The translations under genes and the position numbers were made by a program. The notes beneath the pieces are model-generated. The model was not told the origin of the DNA, searched no databases, and worked only from the letters and a program-made list of their open reading frames with translations. Shown piece by piece: positions 19,501 through 27,714 of a stretch of DNA of 64,000 nucleotides (position 1 is its first letter; each line of letters starts with the position of its first letter). This stretch comes from JAYZDF01 sp036337945 (GTDB lineage: Bacteria > Myxococcota > Kuafuiibacteriia > Kuafuiibacteriales > Kuafuiibacteriaceae). The stretch spans positions 12,933 to 76,932 of the forward strand of contig JAYZDF010000082.1 in assembly GCA_036337945.1 (NCBI GenBank), given 5' to 3'.

Positions 19501-22500
19501 ATGATAGACATCAGCACTTCGATAGCTTGGTCGTTATCAGAAAGTTCATGTTCATAAATCTCAGCTAAACGATGGCGAATCTTCTGACCAATTTCGAAAT
19601 TCTGAATACCCGAAATCTGGGCTGAGTAAAAACCAGCGAGCCGTTCGAACCAATCGCAGTCCAAAGTAACCTGTTCGAGTAACGAGATAGCGGCTTCCGT
19701 TGAAGGCTCTAATTCGAACGCTTTACCAGCATATTCGAATGCTGTTCCAGGCTCAGACAGTGTATTTTTCGAGACTTCAGCAATCTCGACAAGTATTTCC
19801 ACGCGTTCTTCTTTCGGAATCTCGCTCTCCAACAGAGCTTCCAAGGCAGAAAGATATTCTTTCATCCTCCCATTGCGCTTATAGAATTCCGCCAAGATTC
19901 TGGCTGATACCAGCCTAGGTTCTCCGCCATCTTCAAATATCCGTTCCAGATATACGACAGCTTTTTCGTGTTCTGGCGAGAGAGAAAGGACCTCGGCAAA
20001 GGACCCAACCGCCATGTTGTTATCTTCACAAAGTTCGTACGCTGCGACACCATGCCTCTCTAAAAGCTCAATCTTTACATCATCGTCGGTATCAGAAAGA
20101 GACAATAAGCGACTCAGACCATCCGTGAGGTGTGGCCCATCAAGCGCTTTTTCAGCAAGTGCGACCATTGCCTCCACGATTGACACATTTTCAGGTTCTA
20201 AGACGATTCTTGCATCATAAGCATCTAACGCCAGAGGCGCATCATCTAGCTCCACCTCTAGGATTTCGGTTATCTGCGCCCAAACTTCAATTTTTCGTTC
20301 TTCTGTTTGCTCCGGTATCGCCAGAACAGAACGGTAAACAGATACAAGCTCTCGAAGAGCTCCGGTGGCCGTGTAAACACGAATTAATGACTCCAAGACG
20401 AGTTCGTCAAATTCACGAATCTCGCGAACTTTCTCGTAACAGAAGGCAGCGTCGGTGAGGTCATCCAGGCGTTCCTCGTAAACTCGTGCTAGCCGAAGCC
20501 ATTGCTCCTCAAAAGTCTGATGAGTATCATCCGATAACAGCGCCTCTTTAAGAGCGCGAGCAAGTTCGCTATCACGATTAATCAAAGAGCTAATTCTTTG
20601 CAATTCGTCGAACCAAGCATAATCGTGTAGCCTCTCATGAAGATATTTTGCCAATAATTCAAAGGCTTTCACTGGCTCATTTAGCTTATCTTCGTAAATC
20701 AGGGCACACTCTTGGAGTAAAGCAGCTTTCGTATCACCTTCCTCGGCGTTGGCGTGAACCGCTTTGCACCGAATAACTTTTTCAAAGTCCTCTAATTCGG
20801 TCCAGTAGGGTTCAACAATGTTAGCGCACTGAACCGAGAGCTCGAGATTATCTTCCTCCACCGCATTCATGAGGCCAAACAAGGAGCGCGATGAAGCGTT
20901 CGCCGCTGCTTCAAGGCCTTCAAGGTGTCTCCAGTCGACCACCGATTTCAGGTGGTCCAGGCCCTCTGTGTGAAGGCCGAGTTTCTCGACACAAAGTCTC
21001 CCATATCGAGATTTCAGAACGCCCTGTTCAGAGACAGTGTGTGCAAATTCTAGTCTGCGATGAATAACCAATTTGAGTTCGTCATGCAGTTCAAGATTAA
21101 CTAGAAGGTCATCGAGTTTCTCGAGAGCATGAATATCGTCTGGCTCTTCATCCAATATCTTTCGATAAAGAGAGGCTGCGTCTGAATGCTTCTCTTCTCT
21201 GTTTTCGATCAGAGAGGCTGCCGCCCTCAAATATTCTATCCGGGTATCTCTATCTTCCTGTAAAGAAGCCAATCTCTCAAATGCTGATGAAACAGCCAAC
21301 TCATCACCAAGTTCGCCTCCTAGTCGAGTGATCGCATCGAGCGCATCATAGTTCTCGGGCCATTCCGACAGAAGTTCTTGCCAGCAACGTAAAGACTCTT
21401 CCTTGTTACCAAGTTCATTTTCATAAAATTGAGCCACTCGCTTCCGTAATGCTAACCGTTGAGGATCGTTTTCGGGGAGCTTTTCAGCGCGCTCAACAAG
21501 CAAATGCATCCACTCATCTGATCTGCCTGTTTCCGACGCAAGACGAGATACAGTATTTGCAATGTGGTCGTTTTCAGGCAACGTACGGAACGCCTGGGCA
21601 GCCGCATCAAAAGCCCCCGAGGCATCATTCATCGTAGTCTCTTTTATCTTCCGAATCGCATTTAGGTGTTCTACTTTTCGCTTATCATCTTGGGTTTCGT
21701 CGACCACCGATTGGTAAATATCCACCAAAGCTTTCCAGTCGCCCTTTGCTCGAACACGCGCTTCAACTATAGCGGTAATCTGTGAGCTATCGCCTGAACC
21801 CATAAGCTCTTCGACCGCGCCAACCGCCGAGTAATGGCCCGGATCAAAACTCAACGCTTTGCCATATCGTTCAGCAGCCTGTTGTAGGTCACCGGACGCG
21901 TGGAAAATCCTGCCCAAGGACACATACAAACAAGCTATACGAGAAGGTTCTTGAGTGGTTTCGATAGCACTGAGTAATAATTGTTCCGCCTCCTTTATCG
22001 TGCCAATTTCGGCCAAAATTCGACCACCCGTTTGCAAGACGTATAAGTCTTCCGGAGCCAACTCAAACGCTTTCTCAAGTGTTTCTCTTGCCTTTTTCGC
22101 GAGTTGATTCTCGCCACTAAATACCGATGCGGCTCGAAGATAATACAGCGTAGCTTCTTCAAGCTCTTCACAGCTTTCCCCACGCTCCTCGAGCATCTGG
22201 CCAATCGACACGACTGCTTCATCGTAAGGCCTCAGTCTTTCCACGGCAGAGCGAGCCTCCACATCGGCTGGGTCAAGTTCAGAAATTCTGTGCCAATGAA
22301 CCCGAGCTTTGTCCAGGTCCCACGCAACCCCCTCAAAGAATCTTGCTAGTTCTTTTTTGAGATTGAGGTCATTAGATTTTTCAGCGATCTCTTCAACTTT
22401 GTCTAAGCGCTCGGCACGTAGTGCAGTAACACAAAGATCGTAATAATCATCAGCAACAAGAAGACCTTTTTCTTGCGCCTCCGCCATAGTATCGTGAGCG

Positions 22501-25500
22501 GCAATAGGAGATGCGATTTCTACCCCCTGCATTCGTGCTAGTTCGCTATAAAACTTCTTTTTCTCTGCGTCGGTCTCAGCATGGAGAGCACGAGCACGGA
22601 GAACCTGGACTCGAGCTGATTTGTCTTCAAGTCTCTGGCTGAGATTGGTCAAGAGCTCTGCGGCTTCCACAAAAAACTCTTTTTTACTGACTAAGCTTTC
22701 TAGAAGACTCTTCGCCTCGCTGTTCACGGGCCAAATACTCAGCCCTTCACGAATCTCAGACAGCGCTTCCGAAGAGTTTTCCGCCGCCAAACACGACACG
22801 GCTTTTTTCATTCGTATGCTCGATTTTACCGGCTCCGAAACACCGGAATCATCAACACGGGTCCACTTCTGTTCTGTGACTATATCAGTACTTCGTTGTC
22901 CAAGCGTATAAAGAGCAAGCATAACGCGAGCCGAATCAATGGTGGAATTTGTCACGGTTTCAACCAGGGAATCTAGCCAATCTCCGGTGACGCCCTGTTC
23001 CGCAGCCAACATCATTACGGAAGCGAACGCCTCCTTCACTTGAGCGCCCTCAGAAGACCAGGAGTCTTGAGACGTAAGTTGAGCCAAAGATTCTGAAACG
23101 GACTCTTCAGCGACAGAACAACCTAAGAAACCATTCAGTGCTGCCTTATTTCGAAGGTCATCCGAAAGGACTTCCCAGAAAAGTGATTTTACCTCATCAT
23201 TCGGTCCAAACGCCTGCGCAAGAACCGTTCCTCTGGTAGACTGAATAAGCGATCGCAGAGTCCCTTCAGTTCGCTCTGCAGCAACCCGCAGTGCGTCAGA
23301 AGCTTGGCGGGCAAGTTCTTTTGTATTTGCTGTCCTCGAAATCGCCGATAAGAGATGAGAATCGAAAGTCGTTCCGCAAATTGAAGATGACCATACCGCT
23401 AACGCACCTTCTAGGTCCTTGAGACGTTCTGCACGAATTCGTCCAATCCTCAAACCCACACGAGCTCTAACCTCAGCGTCCAGTTCCGATTCTAATTGAA
23501 TTTCAAGTATTGCGGCCTGTCGCGCGAAATCCGCCAGCTGCCCTAGGCGCGGCTCTATCAGCTTGGCAATTCGGTCTGCTTGTACACCTGCCTTTGCTAT
23601 CGTGAAGAGTAAATCTACGATCTCGACGACTTCTGTGAGTACAGGATAAGCCTCAATGAGCACTTCCGCGGCGAGTTCTCGTTTGTTCAGCTTCTGAAGA
23701 AGAAGCTTCCCACGTTCAAATTGTATTTCAGCCTTGGCTAAATGAGTCAGATACTTTTCTCTTTGCTCAAGCGTCTCCGCAAGCGCCTCCCAATCCTCTG
23801 TTTTCTCGTACACTCGTTGAAGCTTTATGAGCGCAGTGGCCCTCGCTGATTCGAAATCTAATTCCTTGAGTTGTTGCGCGTAGCCAAGCGCTGTTTCTGG
23901 GCTTTCAAGTTGGTCAAGATTAATCGCAGTCAGGTGATCGAGAATCCTCGCCTGCTCAGATGGCGCAGAAGATGTTTGAAGAGCCGCCTCTAGTTGAGCC
24001 GCTGCGCCCTCCGGATTAGATTTCTCGTCGTTGAGTCTGTCTAATGCCTCAAGCGCTGCTTCATAATTATCTACTCGCCCCAAAGCTTGCCGATAAGCCT
24101 CGATCGCGTCGGAAGAACGGTGAAACGCGTTGACGAGCCAGTCACCAACGTGAACCCACAAACCTGCCCCTACTTCACCAGAATTAGCCTGGGCAGTTTG
24201 AATCAAAGTATCAATCCACAGGTAACGGCTTTGATTTGACGCCGCGAGCTCATCAAGCTCATCCCGCAACCCCTCTGTTTCAGGTTGATAAAGGAACATT
24301 TTTCGCTTTGCATTGAATACGGCAGATTCAGAAACTCGCTGCGCAACATCGAGCATCTCATTGACGAGACTGACCCTGCTTGGCAAATCGGGGGCAAAAA
24401 CCAGCAAAATATCAAGACAATCCAGAAGCGGTTTATCCTCATTCGAATCAAGATAAATAGCTCGAAGTGCACTCGCTGCGCTAAAGTTTCTCGGTTCCAA
24501 AGCGAGCGCAGCCTGAAACTGCCGCGTCGCTTCTTCCACCTTTCCAAGGCCTTCCAAGTAAATTTGACCTAAGCGAATATGCGCAGACACTCGAACCTCA
24601 TTCGAATTGACTGCCTGAAGATATTGCGTGAGAACCTCAATCGCTTTTTCAGGTTCTCCACGGTCTTCCCAAATCTCTAGTAATGCGTCTACCGACTCAC
24701 TATGCGAAGGAGCGAGTTCGATCAGTTTTTCGTAAGCTTCGATTTGAGAGGCAAGCTCATCCTCACCTTCTTCCGGTTGCGTGTGAGACAAGGTCGCCAA
24801 TCTTTGCAGCAACTGGATTTCGAAGTCGACATTCGTAGCCTCTTCAAGCAGCCGCTGGAGACGTTCTCGATACAATTCCGCCGTCTCTGGTTGATTACCA
24901 TAGGCTCTTTCCAGATACTTCAGAACTCCCGGAAAGCCAGGTACGACGGACAATGCTCTTTCGATGCAAGCCTCACTTCTGAGCAAGTCGTGTCCAACTG
25001 CGTAATACAGTTCCGCAGCCTCGACAAAATAAGCGGCAGCTTCTAGCGGCCGAACACTAGAGGTTGCCTTCTTAATCAGTTCTTCTGCATACGCCTGATA
25101 ACTGAGTTCTCGATACCGAAGGTCATCGAGATAGCTCAACGCTCTAATATCACCGAGCTCTCGTGCTTTCTCAAGACAAGCACGAGCAGACTCCATATCT
25201 AGCGATGTTCGGCTAAGCTCTAGTCCGAGCTCACGAAACAATAGCGCAAAGCTAGCGCGCATGTCGTCGCTAATTCCGTCTGCAGATTCGACAGCAAGAT
25301 ATTCAGCATCGAGAGCCGCATGAGCCTCTATAAAACGCCCCTGACGGGTCAGACTCTTTCGAGCCATTCGCAGCGTATCTACTCGGCTTGGGTCAATCGA
25401 ATATGCAAACTCTAAGGCATCTATTGCCCGCTGTCCCTTTTCAAGTTCACGCTCACAAACCTCCGCTAGCCGCAGGCAGATATCTACCTTCTCAAAATCG

Positions 25501-25898
25501 GGTGCTTGAGCTATCGCCGCATCGAAATAATCGGCCGCCTCTGCGTATCGGCCTTGTGCTGCGCAAAGTTCAGCGTAAGAATCGAGTGCCGCATAATTGC
25601 CTGGGTCCGTCGCAAGCACTCTTCTAAAGTAAGCTTCAGCTGTTACGCCGTCACCGAGTTGCTCAAGACAAACTAGGCCGGCTTTCACCATAAGTTGGCG
25701 ACCAGCTTCCGCGTCATGACCCAGCTGAACAGCGAACTCGTAGAGCCGGCGGAGAGATGTCCAATCTTGCGATTCAGAAAGCTCTGTTTCGATTTGATTG
25801 ACCGCAGCAAGTGAAAGGTTACTGCTCTCGTCAAACAAGCGCTCTACGTCGAAAGGAAGAGACTGAATCAGACCCGAACTCATTGATATAACAGGCAT
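13503..25898 (-). CDS. Giant TPR protein (4131 residues), GltI/AgmK-like
   Basis: A single uninterrupted frame encodes 4131 residues. There is no signal peptide or membrane segment, so the protein should be cytoplasmic. From about residue 40 to 3780 it is a near-continuous array of TPR-like helical pairs, on the order of a hundred, rich in Glu/Leu/Ala with recurring W-x-x-L, A-x-x-x-Y-x-x-A-L and E-P-E/D-N signatures. Repeats are diverged, so no recent DNA duplication is apparent. The last 300-350 residues are not TPR and include RYLQIWDSVATSMS, FVGKQSMVFKEMP and a conserved-looking AYDVALMLEATVKLF helix. In Myxococcus, GltI (AgmK) is a giant TPR protein encoded next to GltJ; the same neighbour is found here. 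It probably acts as a cytoplasmic scaffold. ATG 25898 has no clear ribosome binding site, and a second ATG lies at 25883. Confidence 0.85.
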   Translation of the reverse strand: MPVISMSSGLIQSLPFDVERLFDESSNLSLAAVNQIETELSESQDWTSLRRLYEFAVQLGHDAEAGRQLMVKAGLVCLEQLGDGVTAEAYFRRVLATDPGNYAALDSYAELCAAQGRYAEAADYFDAAIAQAPDFEKVDICLRLAEVCERELEKGQRAIDALEFAYSIDPSRVDTLRMARKSLTRQGRFIEAHAALDAEYLAVESADGISDDMRASFALLFRELGLELSRTSLDMESARACLEKARELGDIRALSYLDDLRYRELSYQAYAEELIKKATSSVRPLEAAAYFVEAAELYYAVGHDLLRSEACIERALSVVPGFPGVLKYLERAYGNQPETAELYRERLQRLLEEATNVDFEIQLLQRLATLSHTQPEEGEDELASQIEAYEKLIELAPSHSESVDALLEIWEDRGEPEKAIEVLTQYLQAVNSNEVRVSAHIRLGQIYLEGLGKVEEATRQFQAALALEPRNFSAASALRAIYLDSNEDKPLLDCLDILLVFAPDLPSRVSLVNEMLDVAQRVSESAVFNAKRKMFLYQPETEGLRDELDELAASNQSRYLWIDTLIQTAQANSGEVGAGLWVHVGDWLVNAFHRSSDAIEAYRQALGRVDNYEAALEALDRLNDEKSNPEGAAAQLEAALQTSSAPSEQARILDHLTAINLDQLESPETALGYAQQLKELDFESARATALIKLQRVYEKTEDWEALAETLEQREKYLTHLAKAEIQFERGKLLLQKLNKRELAAEVLIEAYPVLTEVVEIVDLLFTIAKAGVQADRIAKLIEPRLGQLADFARQAAILEIQLESELDAEVRARVGLRIGRIRAERLKDLEGALAVWSSSICGTTFDSHLLSAISRTANTKELARQASDALRVAAERTEGTLRSLIQSTRGTVLAQAFGPNDEVKSLFWEVLSDDLRNKAALNGFLGCSVAEESVSESLAQLTSQDSWSSEGAQVKEAFASVMMLAAEQGVTGDWLDSLVETVTNSTIDSARVMLALYTLGQRSTDIVTEQKWTRVDDSGVSEPVKSSIRMKKAVSCLAAENSSEALSEIREGLSIWPVNSEAKSLLESLVSKKEFFVEAAELLTNLSQRLEDKSARVQVLRARALHAETDAEKKKFYSELARMQGVEIASPIAAHDTMAEAQEKGLLVADDYYDLCVTALRAERLDKVEEIAEKSNDLNLKKELARFFEGVAWDLDKARVHWHRISELDPADVEARSAVERLRPYDEAVVSIGQMLEERGESCEELEEATLYYLRAASVFSGENQLAKKARETLEKAFELAPEDLYVLQTGGRILAEIGTIKEAEQLLLSAIETTQEPSRIACLYVSLGRIFHASGDLQQAAERYGKALSFDPGHYSAVGAVEELMGSGDSSQITAIVEARVRAKGDWKALVDIYQSVVDETQDDKRKVEHLNAIRKIKETTMNDASGAFDAAAQAFRTLPENDHIANTVSRLASETGRSDEWMHLLVERAEKLPENDPQRLALRKRVAQFYENELGNKEESLRCWQELLSEWPENYDALDAITRLGGELGDELAVSSAFERLASLQEDRDTRIEYLRAAASLIENREEKHSDAASLYRKILDEEPDDIHALEKLDDLLVNLELHDELKLVIHRRLEFAHTVSEQGVLKSRYGRLCVEKLGLHTEGLDHLKSVVDWRHLEGLEAAANASSRSLFGLMNAVEEDNLELSVQCANIVEPYWTELEDFEKVIRCKAVHANAEEGDTKAALLQECALIYEDKLNEPVKAFELLAKYLHERLHDYAWFDELQRISSLINRDSELARALKEALLSDDTHQTFEEQWLRLARVYEERLDDLTDAAFCYEKVREIREFDELVLESLIRVYTATGALRELVSVYRSVLAIPEQTEERKIEVWAQITEILEVELDDAPLALDAYDARIVLEPENVSIVEAMVALAEKALDGPHLTDGLSRLLSLSDTDDDVKIELLERHGVAAYELCEDNNMAVGSFAEVLSLSPEHEKAVVYLERIFEDGGEPRLVSARILAEFYKRNGRMKEYLSALEALLESEIPKEERVEILVEIAEVSKNTLSEPGTAFEYAGKAFELEPSTEAAISLLEQVTLDCDWFERLAGFYSAQISGIQNFEIGQKIRHRLAEIYEHELSDNDQAIEVLMSIIELSPSDCVALQSLERLYKELGSFSDLAEVYKHRVQQADTDNARVGLMRELARIEADLLLEPETAIGTLNELLLIDEHDIPALRRLAKLYEQNESFAQAEATLRKILSAPEDELREELIARKELARLFLDFMSREQDGYELLAENIAVAPTDEGTRQFVRERLEIAISDEREERALRFAQLNSEALRAGPEPRELVEALRTEITLSEELATKAGINREIANIYLHQLDQKELAFAALSQAVTNQPDDKNTLSHLEELGEELMLLDEVLDVYEHIASESDVSEVAFDLKTRTALILQHKLLDLPAAIASWQSVLQLRPFDLMAAESLDVIYSDQQDWQKLSEILPLLAEIVSEDTERTTQISMRLGRINEEELANPLEAIQWYEKAWRLDAVGTTAAEALERLLTEEEQPELLAEVLVSVVWNNEGDVDDQLRRLLCLSRIKSLKPEGRSDAITFLEAALEIDINNKSAVSQLENLYEQEERWKDLGQLITRQMETSEDLGEKLELQKRRAFIVGTQLGTPEEAIEVWNDVLTNDPNDQMALKGLRKSYRQAELWPSLVETIKKSISIEADSKGIKDLRFELAEVYLNHLDSRADAINESKRVLDIQPLTVGEMVRLEGIFTSAEAYSDAVRVMQYRIDVTDDKGEKVDVLFNVADIYRHKLRRAASAVEIFERILDEEPENDRAYGELESLYEESSDYSKLIDLLDRRKVFVTDEEEKENIVMRRVELQTTKLGAKEMAFVTAIGAFAESPNSSRIQELAEKLAEETGSWEDLADVYVDALDEPSIPLPRKMELRRSLAGIYASKLEDFDEAEDNLEVVVQTQPDETEAWIELAGIMRQQARWDDLIETRRRQVKMNSDDEAAKEALLEIANVLSEEFDNISESISVLREGLLIDASDIRLIEALSQRLEKTSQWMPLVEVLESKLNSVEGDSAKGSVQYEIAQIWDECIDDPDRAVTEYRAALDKNPGEMRALKALEHLYAEMARFEELCDVYKQQATFASEAGVAVEMWGRVATILKDKLGDLSGAANALVKGLESDPAHLPTVRELEVVWNETQDWSQLSEAYQRHLALIQEDSEEYGSVQLKLGAVYEKLGNLEQSEIALTAVLDRQPSSIEAIHGLAQLYENKGDYERALSFLGQEAEQATNSHQVATALFKMGNIFESMLGEREQATEFYNRAIEANASEVRSIRALCDIRKEEENWEDVARLEELEAANLEESAKRADAYCAAAKTRLEYFDDIEAGIRLSLLAVDSYPEHEAANRYLAQLYYMNQVWESAERYLEKVVQLTEHAASDAEKGELYFRLAYISEKLSEEDLALERYLQSNALSPNNLDVLEGLANALKRASRLEEAEGIYRDILVHHRDTYTNAEVVFLYSQLGEIASAMEKFTEAASHFDSALELEGSDPTSLRGYAQLCEKTQDWERAFQLRARLITNLYEDEKFDELLRQANMCEVQLQDKYRAVEALAMARKLRPDNEAVVERLFAMLKAVGQVEQAIAVGRDLLALRTSDADKFEQYCELAQLFDVGQKEWKKSALAYNKALELQPENFEVFVKQVDMLTKYKRKSELAYAYQLMIQRLGNKSSTASKRAVLWKSLGDHYRDVTKDKAAAAQAYECVLRITPDNHDVALELAAVQQTKRNTVGQALEIYHDLAVKSADPEKPIRELFELYGSRELEEFDKCLVSAATLVFLDKASNIETKAYEQLMSRAPDTPSRPITEHLWKNLVFHPACRNPVSDILRELAVGFPTLFGGAQQKLELKKKERVDLGSKNSRRLRYLQIWDSVATSMSAPRVEHYFREFDGSPPRIFPGSSNILFVGKQSMVFKEMPKDEIVWILSRELTFARPEFSAVRALSAYDVALMLEATVKLFTGGKASGMKQNLEKPKVEQMQELLKGYFQKDKHMQEVLQPLVTECMDKRSLGNFREFLYGVEHTASRVAVLLSSDIRSVIQGLNYTEPVTDMSERRRMREIRWFLMSNEHFALREQLGLQLTHVSKPNR

Positions 25899-25975
25899 TA
25901 TGCCGGAGACTATCCGCCCAATTAACCAGCGTCAAACCGCCGAGGACCCGTTTTTTCATGGGTATAAACTTTACT

Positions 25976-26605
25976 TCAGAATGTGTACCGAAGATACGGA
26001 AGCGCTTGTACGGCGACCGCCCAGTCAGCGCCACCAAGAGCAATCGCACCAAGTCTTGCGCCTATCGCAAATCGACGGAGACGAGTGTGATACTCGTAGC
26101 TCATAGAAGCGCCCACGGTTACACCTGGTTCGCCCGCAACTTTTACACCTTCGATTTCCGACGGCTCTACAAAACTCCATCCAGCGCCCGCTCGCGCCCA
26201 GATGAAGTGTCTAAGAGTAGTTACTAAAGCCAATTGCATCTGCACTGTAGGGATCAACCAAAGTCCATCTGATTGTTCGAGCAATGTTTCCCCCTGACCG
26301 GAGGAAGAAATAACATCAGCACCGACCAACAAGGAGAAATACGGGCTTACATCGTAGCCCAAATACGTACTCACACCTACTCCAGATGAGAAGTTACCTT
26401 CTTTTGGGTTCGTAACCATTTGAGTGAAGCCAATATTCACCTCAGAAAAAAGCCCACGCTCGACGGGTTTAATCTTCGCCTTACGAGCCGGTTTTTGTGC
26501 GAAAGAAACCGCTGAAGTAGACAAGGTAAGCGCCAACGCAACAATAACGTTGATCCCGATCGCGACTTTCAATTTCAGAATTTCTCTTTCAGTTTTCATA
26601 CGCAT
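25976..26605 (-). CDS. Small outer-membrane beta-barrel protein
   Basis: From ATG 26605 the protein is 209 residues, with a basic N-terminus and a signal peptide ending near SAVSFAQ. The mature part has alternating hydrophobic strands (FSEVNIGFTQM, GVGVSTYLGYDV, FSLLVGADVI, FIWARAGAGWSF, VTVGASMSYEYH, FAIGARLGAIAL) and ends YLRYTF. The terminal Phe is typical of barrels inserted by BamA. It resembles the OmpA/OprF-like eight-strand barrels annotated as outer membrane beta-barrel protein. A frame opening 29 codons upstream overlaps the C45 gene and looks spurious. It lies 77 bp upstream of the giant TPR gene, so it could be a structural partner of that complex or the end of the BamA operon. 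Confidence 0.75.
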   Translation of the reverse strand: MRMKTEREILKLKVAIGINVIVALALTLSTSAVSFAQKPARKAKIKPVERGLFSEVNIGFTQMVTNPKEGNFSSGVGVSTYLGYDVSPYFSLLVGADVISSSGQGETLLEQSDGLWLIPTVQMQLALVTTLRHFIWARAGAGWSFVEPSEIEGVKVAGEPGVTVGASMSYEYHTRLRRFAIGARLGAIALGGADWAVAVQALPYLRYTF

Positions 26606-26643
26606 ACCAGATTCCAAGTTATCCTTCTTTAACACATCAATTG

Positions 26644-27714
26644 CTAAGAAACGAGGTCCACCCACTGCGCCTCGCACGGATAACCGTGGCACGCCTTCAT
26701 GAGGCCAATCTCTGGAGACATTACGACAGCGCCATTTGAGCTCACATCGTCCAGGTCATGCCTACAAATCGCTCCTGGTCCATCTTCGTGGTCAGACAAA
26801 AACTCGATCATTTTTTCTGGCGATAAACTCTCAGGAGGTGCAGACGAAATCAGTTGGTTCATCCTTGAGATGCGACAAAGCGATGAATTCTTCGGCGTGT
26901 CGGCTTCCAAAGGCAGCAGTTTATCTGAGAGTATATGATTACATTCGACATGATGGCCCTGGTCAACCGAGGTTAGTTCATATTGCTTTGCGGAGCATTC
27001 AACCGCAAAAGACTTTCCTGTAGCATCACAGATATAATAATAATGCCCCCCTGCCCTGACGGCGTTCGTCACAGTGTCGATGGCACTTTCGATATCACGG
27101 CAAGACAATACCTTATGAATGATGGACAAGTAGCAAACGCCTCGTTGGGCGTCTCGGGTGCGTAGGTTTGTAGTACCGATCGAGATTCCTTGCTCATTCA
27201 TCCCGATGAGTGATAGGCATCCTGCTGTTGTCAGCGACCAGGTTTGCGGCGCATCGCTCGGTACGCGATGTACTCCTAAAACGAATGGCATATTATCGGT
27301 AGCTAAGTCCCATGTTTGACCGCACAGCGTTTTTCCGTTGGAGGTTTTATCGCCTTTAACAATAAACGAGGAGCATCCGCCCATATACATGGTCAAGTCA
27401 CTCCAAGCGAGAATATCGCGCAAGTCTGTAAGCCCGTTTAGAGCCCAAACCTGTTCGGGAGCTAAGTTTGCAGCGCGTGCCATTGCTACAAGTTCTTTGT
27501 GCCCGTCGGGGTCAAAGCCTTCGCTGAAGTTCAAACATTCTTTAGCTACCGCAAGCACCTGTTCTTCACTGAGGTCTCTCGCACCATATTTCTTGGCCTG
27601 CTGAATCGCATTTTGCACTCGTAGCGCGTAAAACTCTTGAATCTCACTTCGGCATGTTTCTCCGAAGCATTCGCCCATACTTTTGGGGGAACCTTCAAGC
27701 TTTAGAACTCTCAT
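26644..27714 (-). CDS. C45-family (acyl-CoA:6-APA acyltransferase-like) Ntn hydrolase
   Basis: A 356-residue protein of the C45 peptidase/acyltransferase family. Members self-cleave before a Cys that becomes the N-terminal nucleophile. The motif MGGCSSFIV (Cys near residue 114) marks the cleavage site, followed by GQTWDLATDN, which matches the family's G-R-N-W-D segment. Further matches are GLTDLRD before the Cys, NEQGISIGTTNL and ECSAKQYE after it. No signal peptide is visible, so it is probably cytoplasmic. Substrates in bacteria are usually unknown amides such as acyl-amino acids. ATG overlaps the bamA stop by one base (TAATG), so it is translationally coupled to BamA, an unusual partner. 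Confidence 0.82.
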   Translation of the reverse strand: MRVLKLEGSPKSMGECFGETCRSEIQEFYALRVQNAIQQAKKYGARDLSEEQVLAVAKECLNFSEGFDPDGHKELVAMARAANLAPEQVWALNGLTDLRDILAWSDLTMYMGGCSSFIVKGDKTSNGKTLCGQTWDLATDNMPFVLGVHRVPSDAPQTWSLTTAGCLSLIGMNEQGISIGTTNLRTRDAQRGVCYLSIIHKVLSCRDIESAIDTVTNAVRAGGHYYYICDATGKSFAVECSAKQYELTSVDQGHHVECNHILSDKLLPLEADTPKNSSLCRISRMNQLISSAPPESLSPEKMIEFLSDHEDGPGAICRHDLDDVSSNGAVVMSPEIGLMKACHGYPCEAQWVDLVS

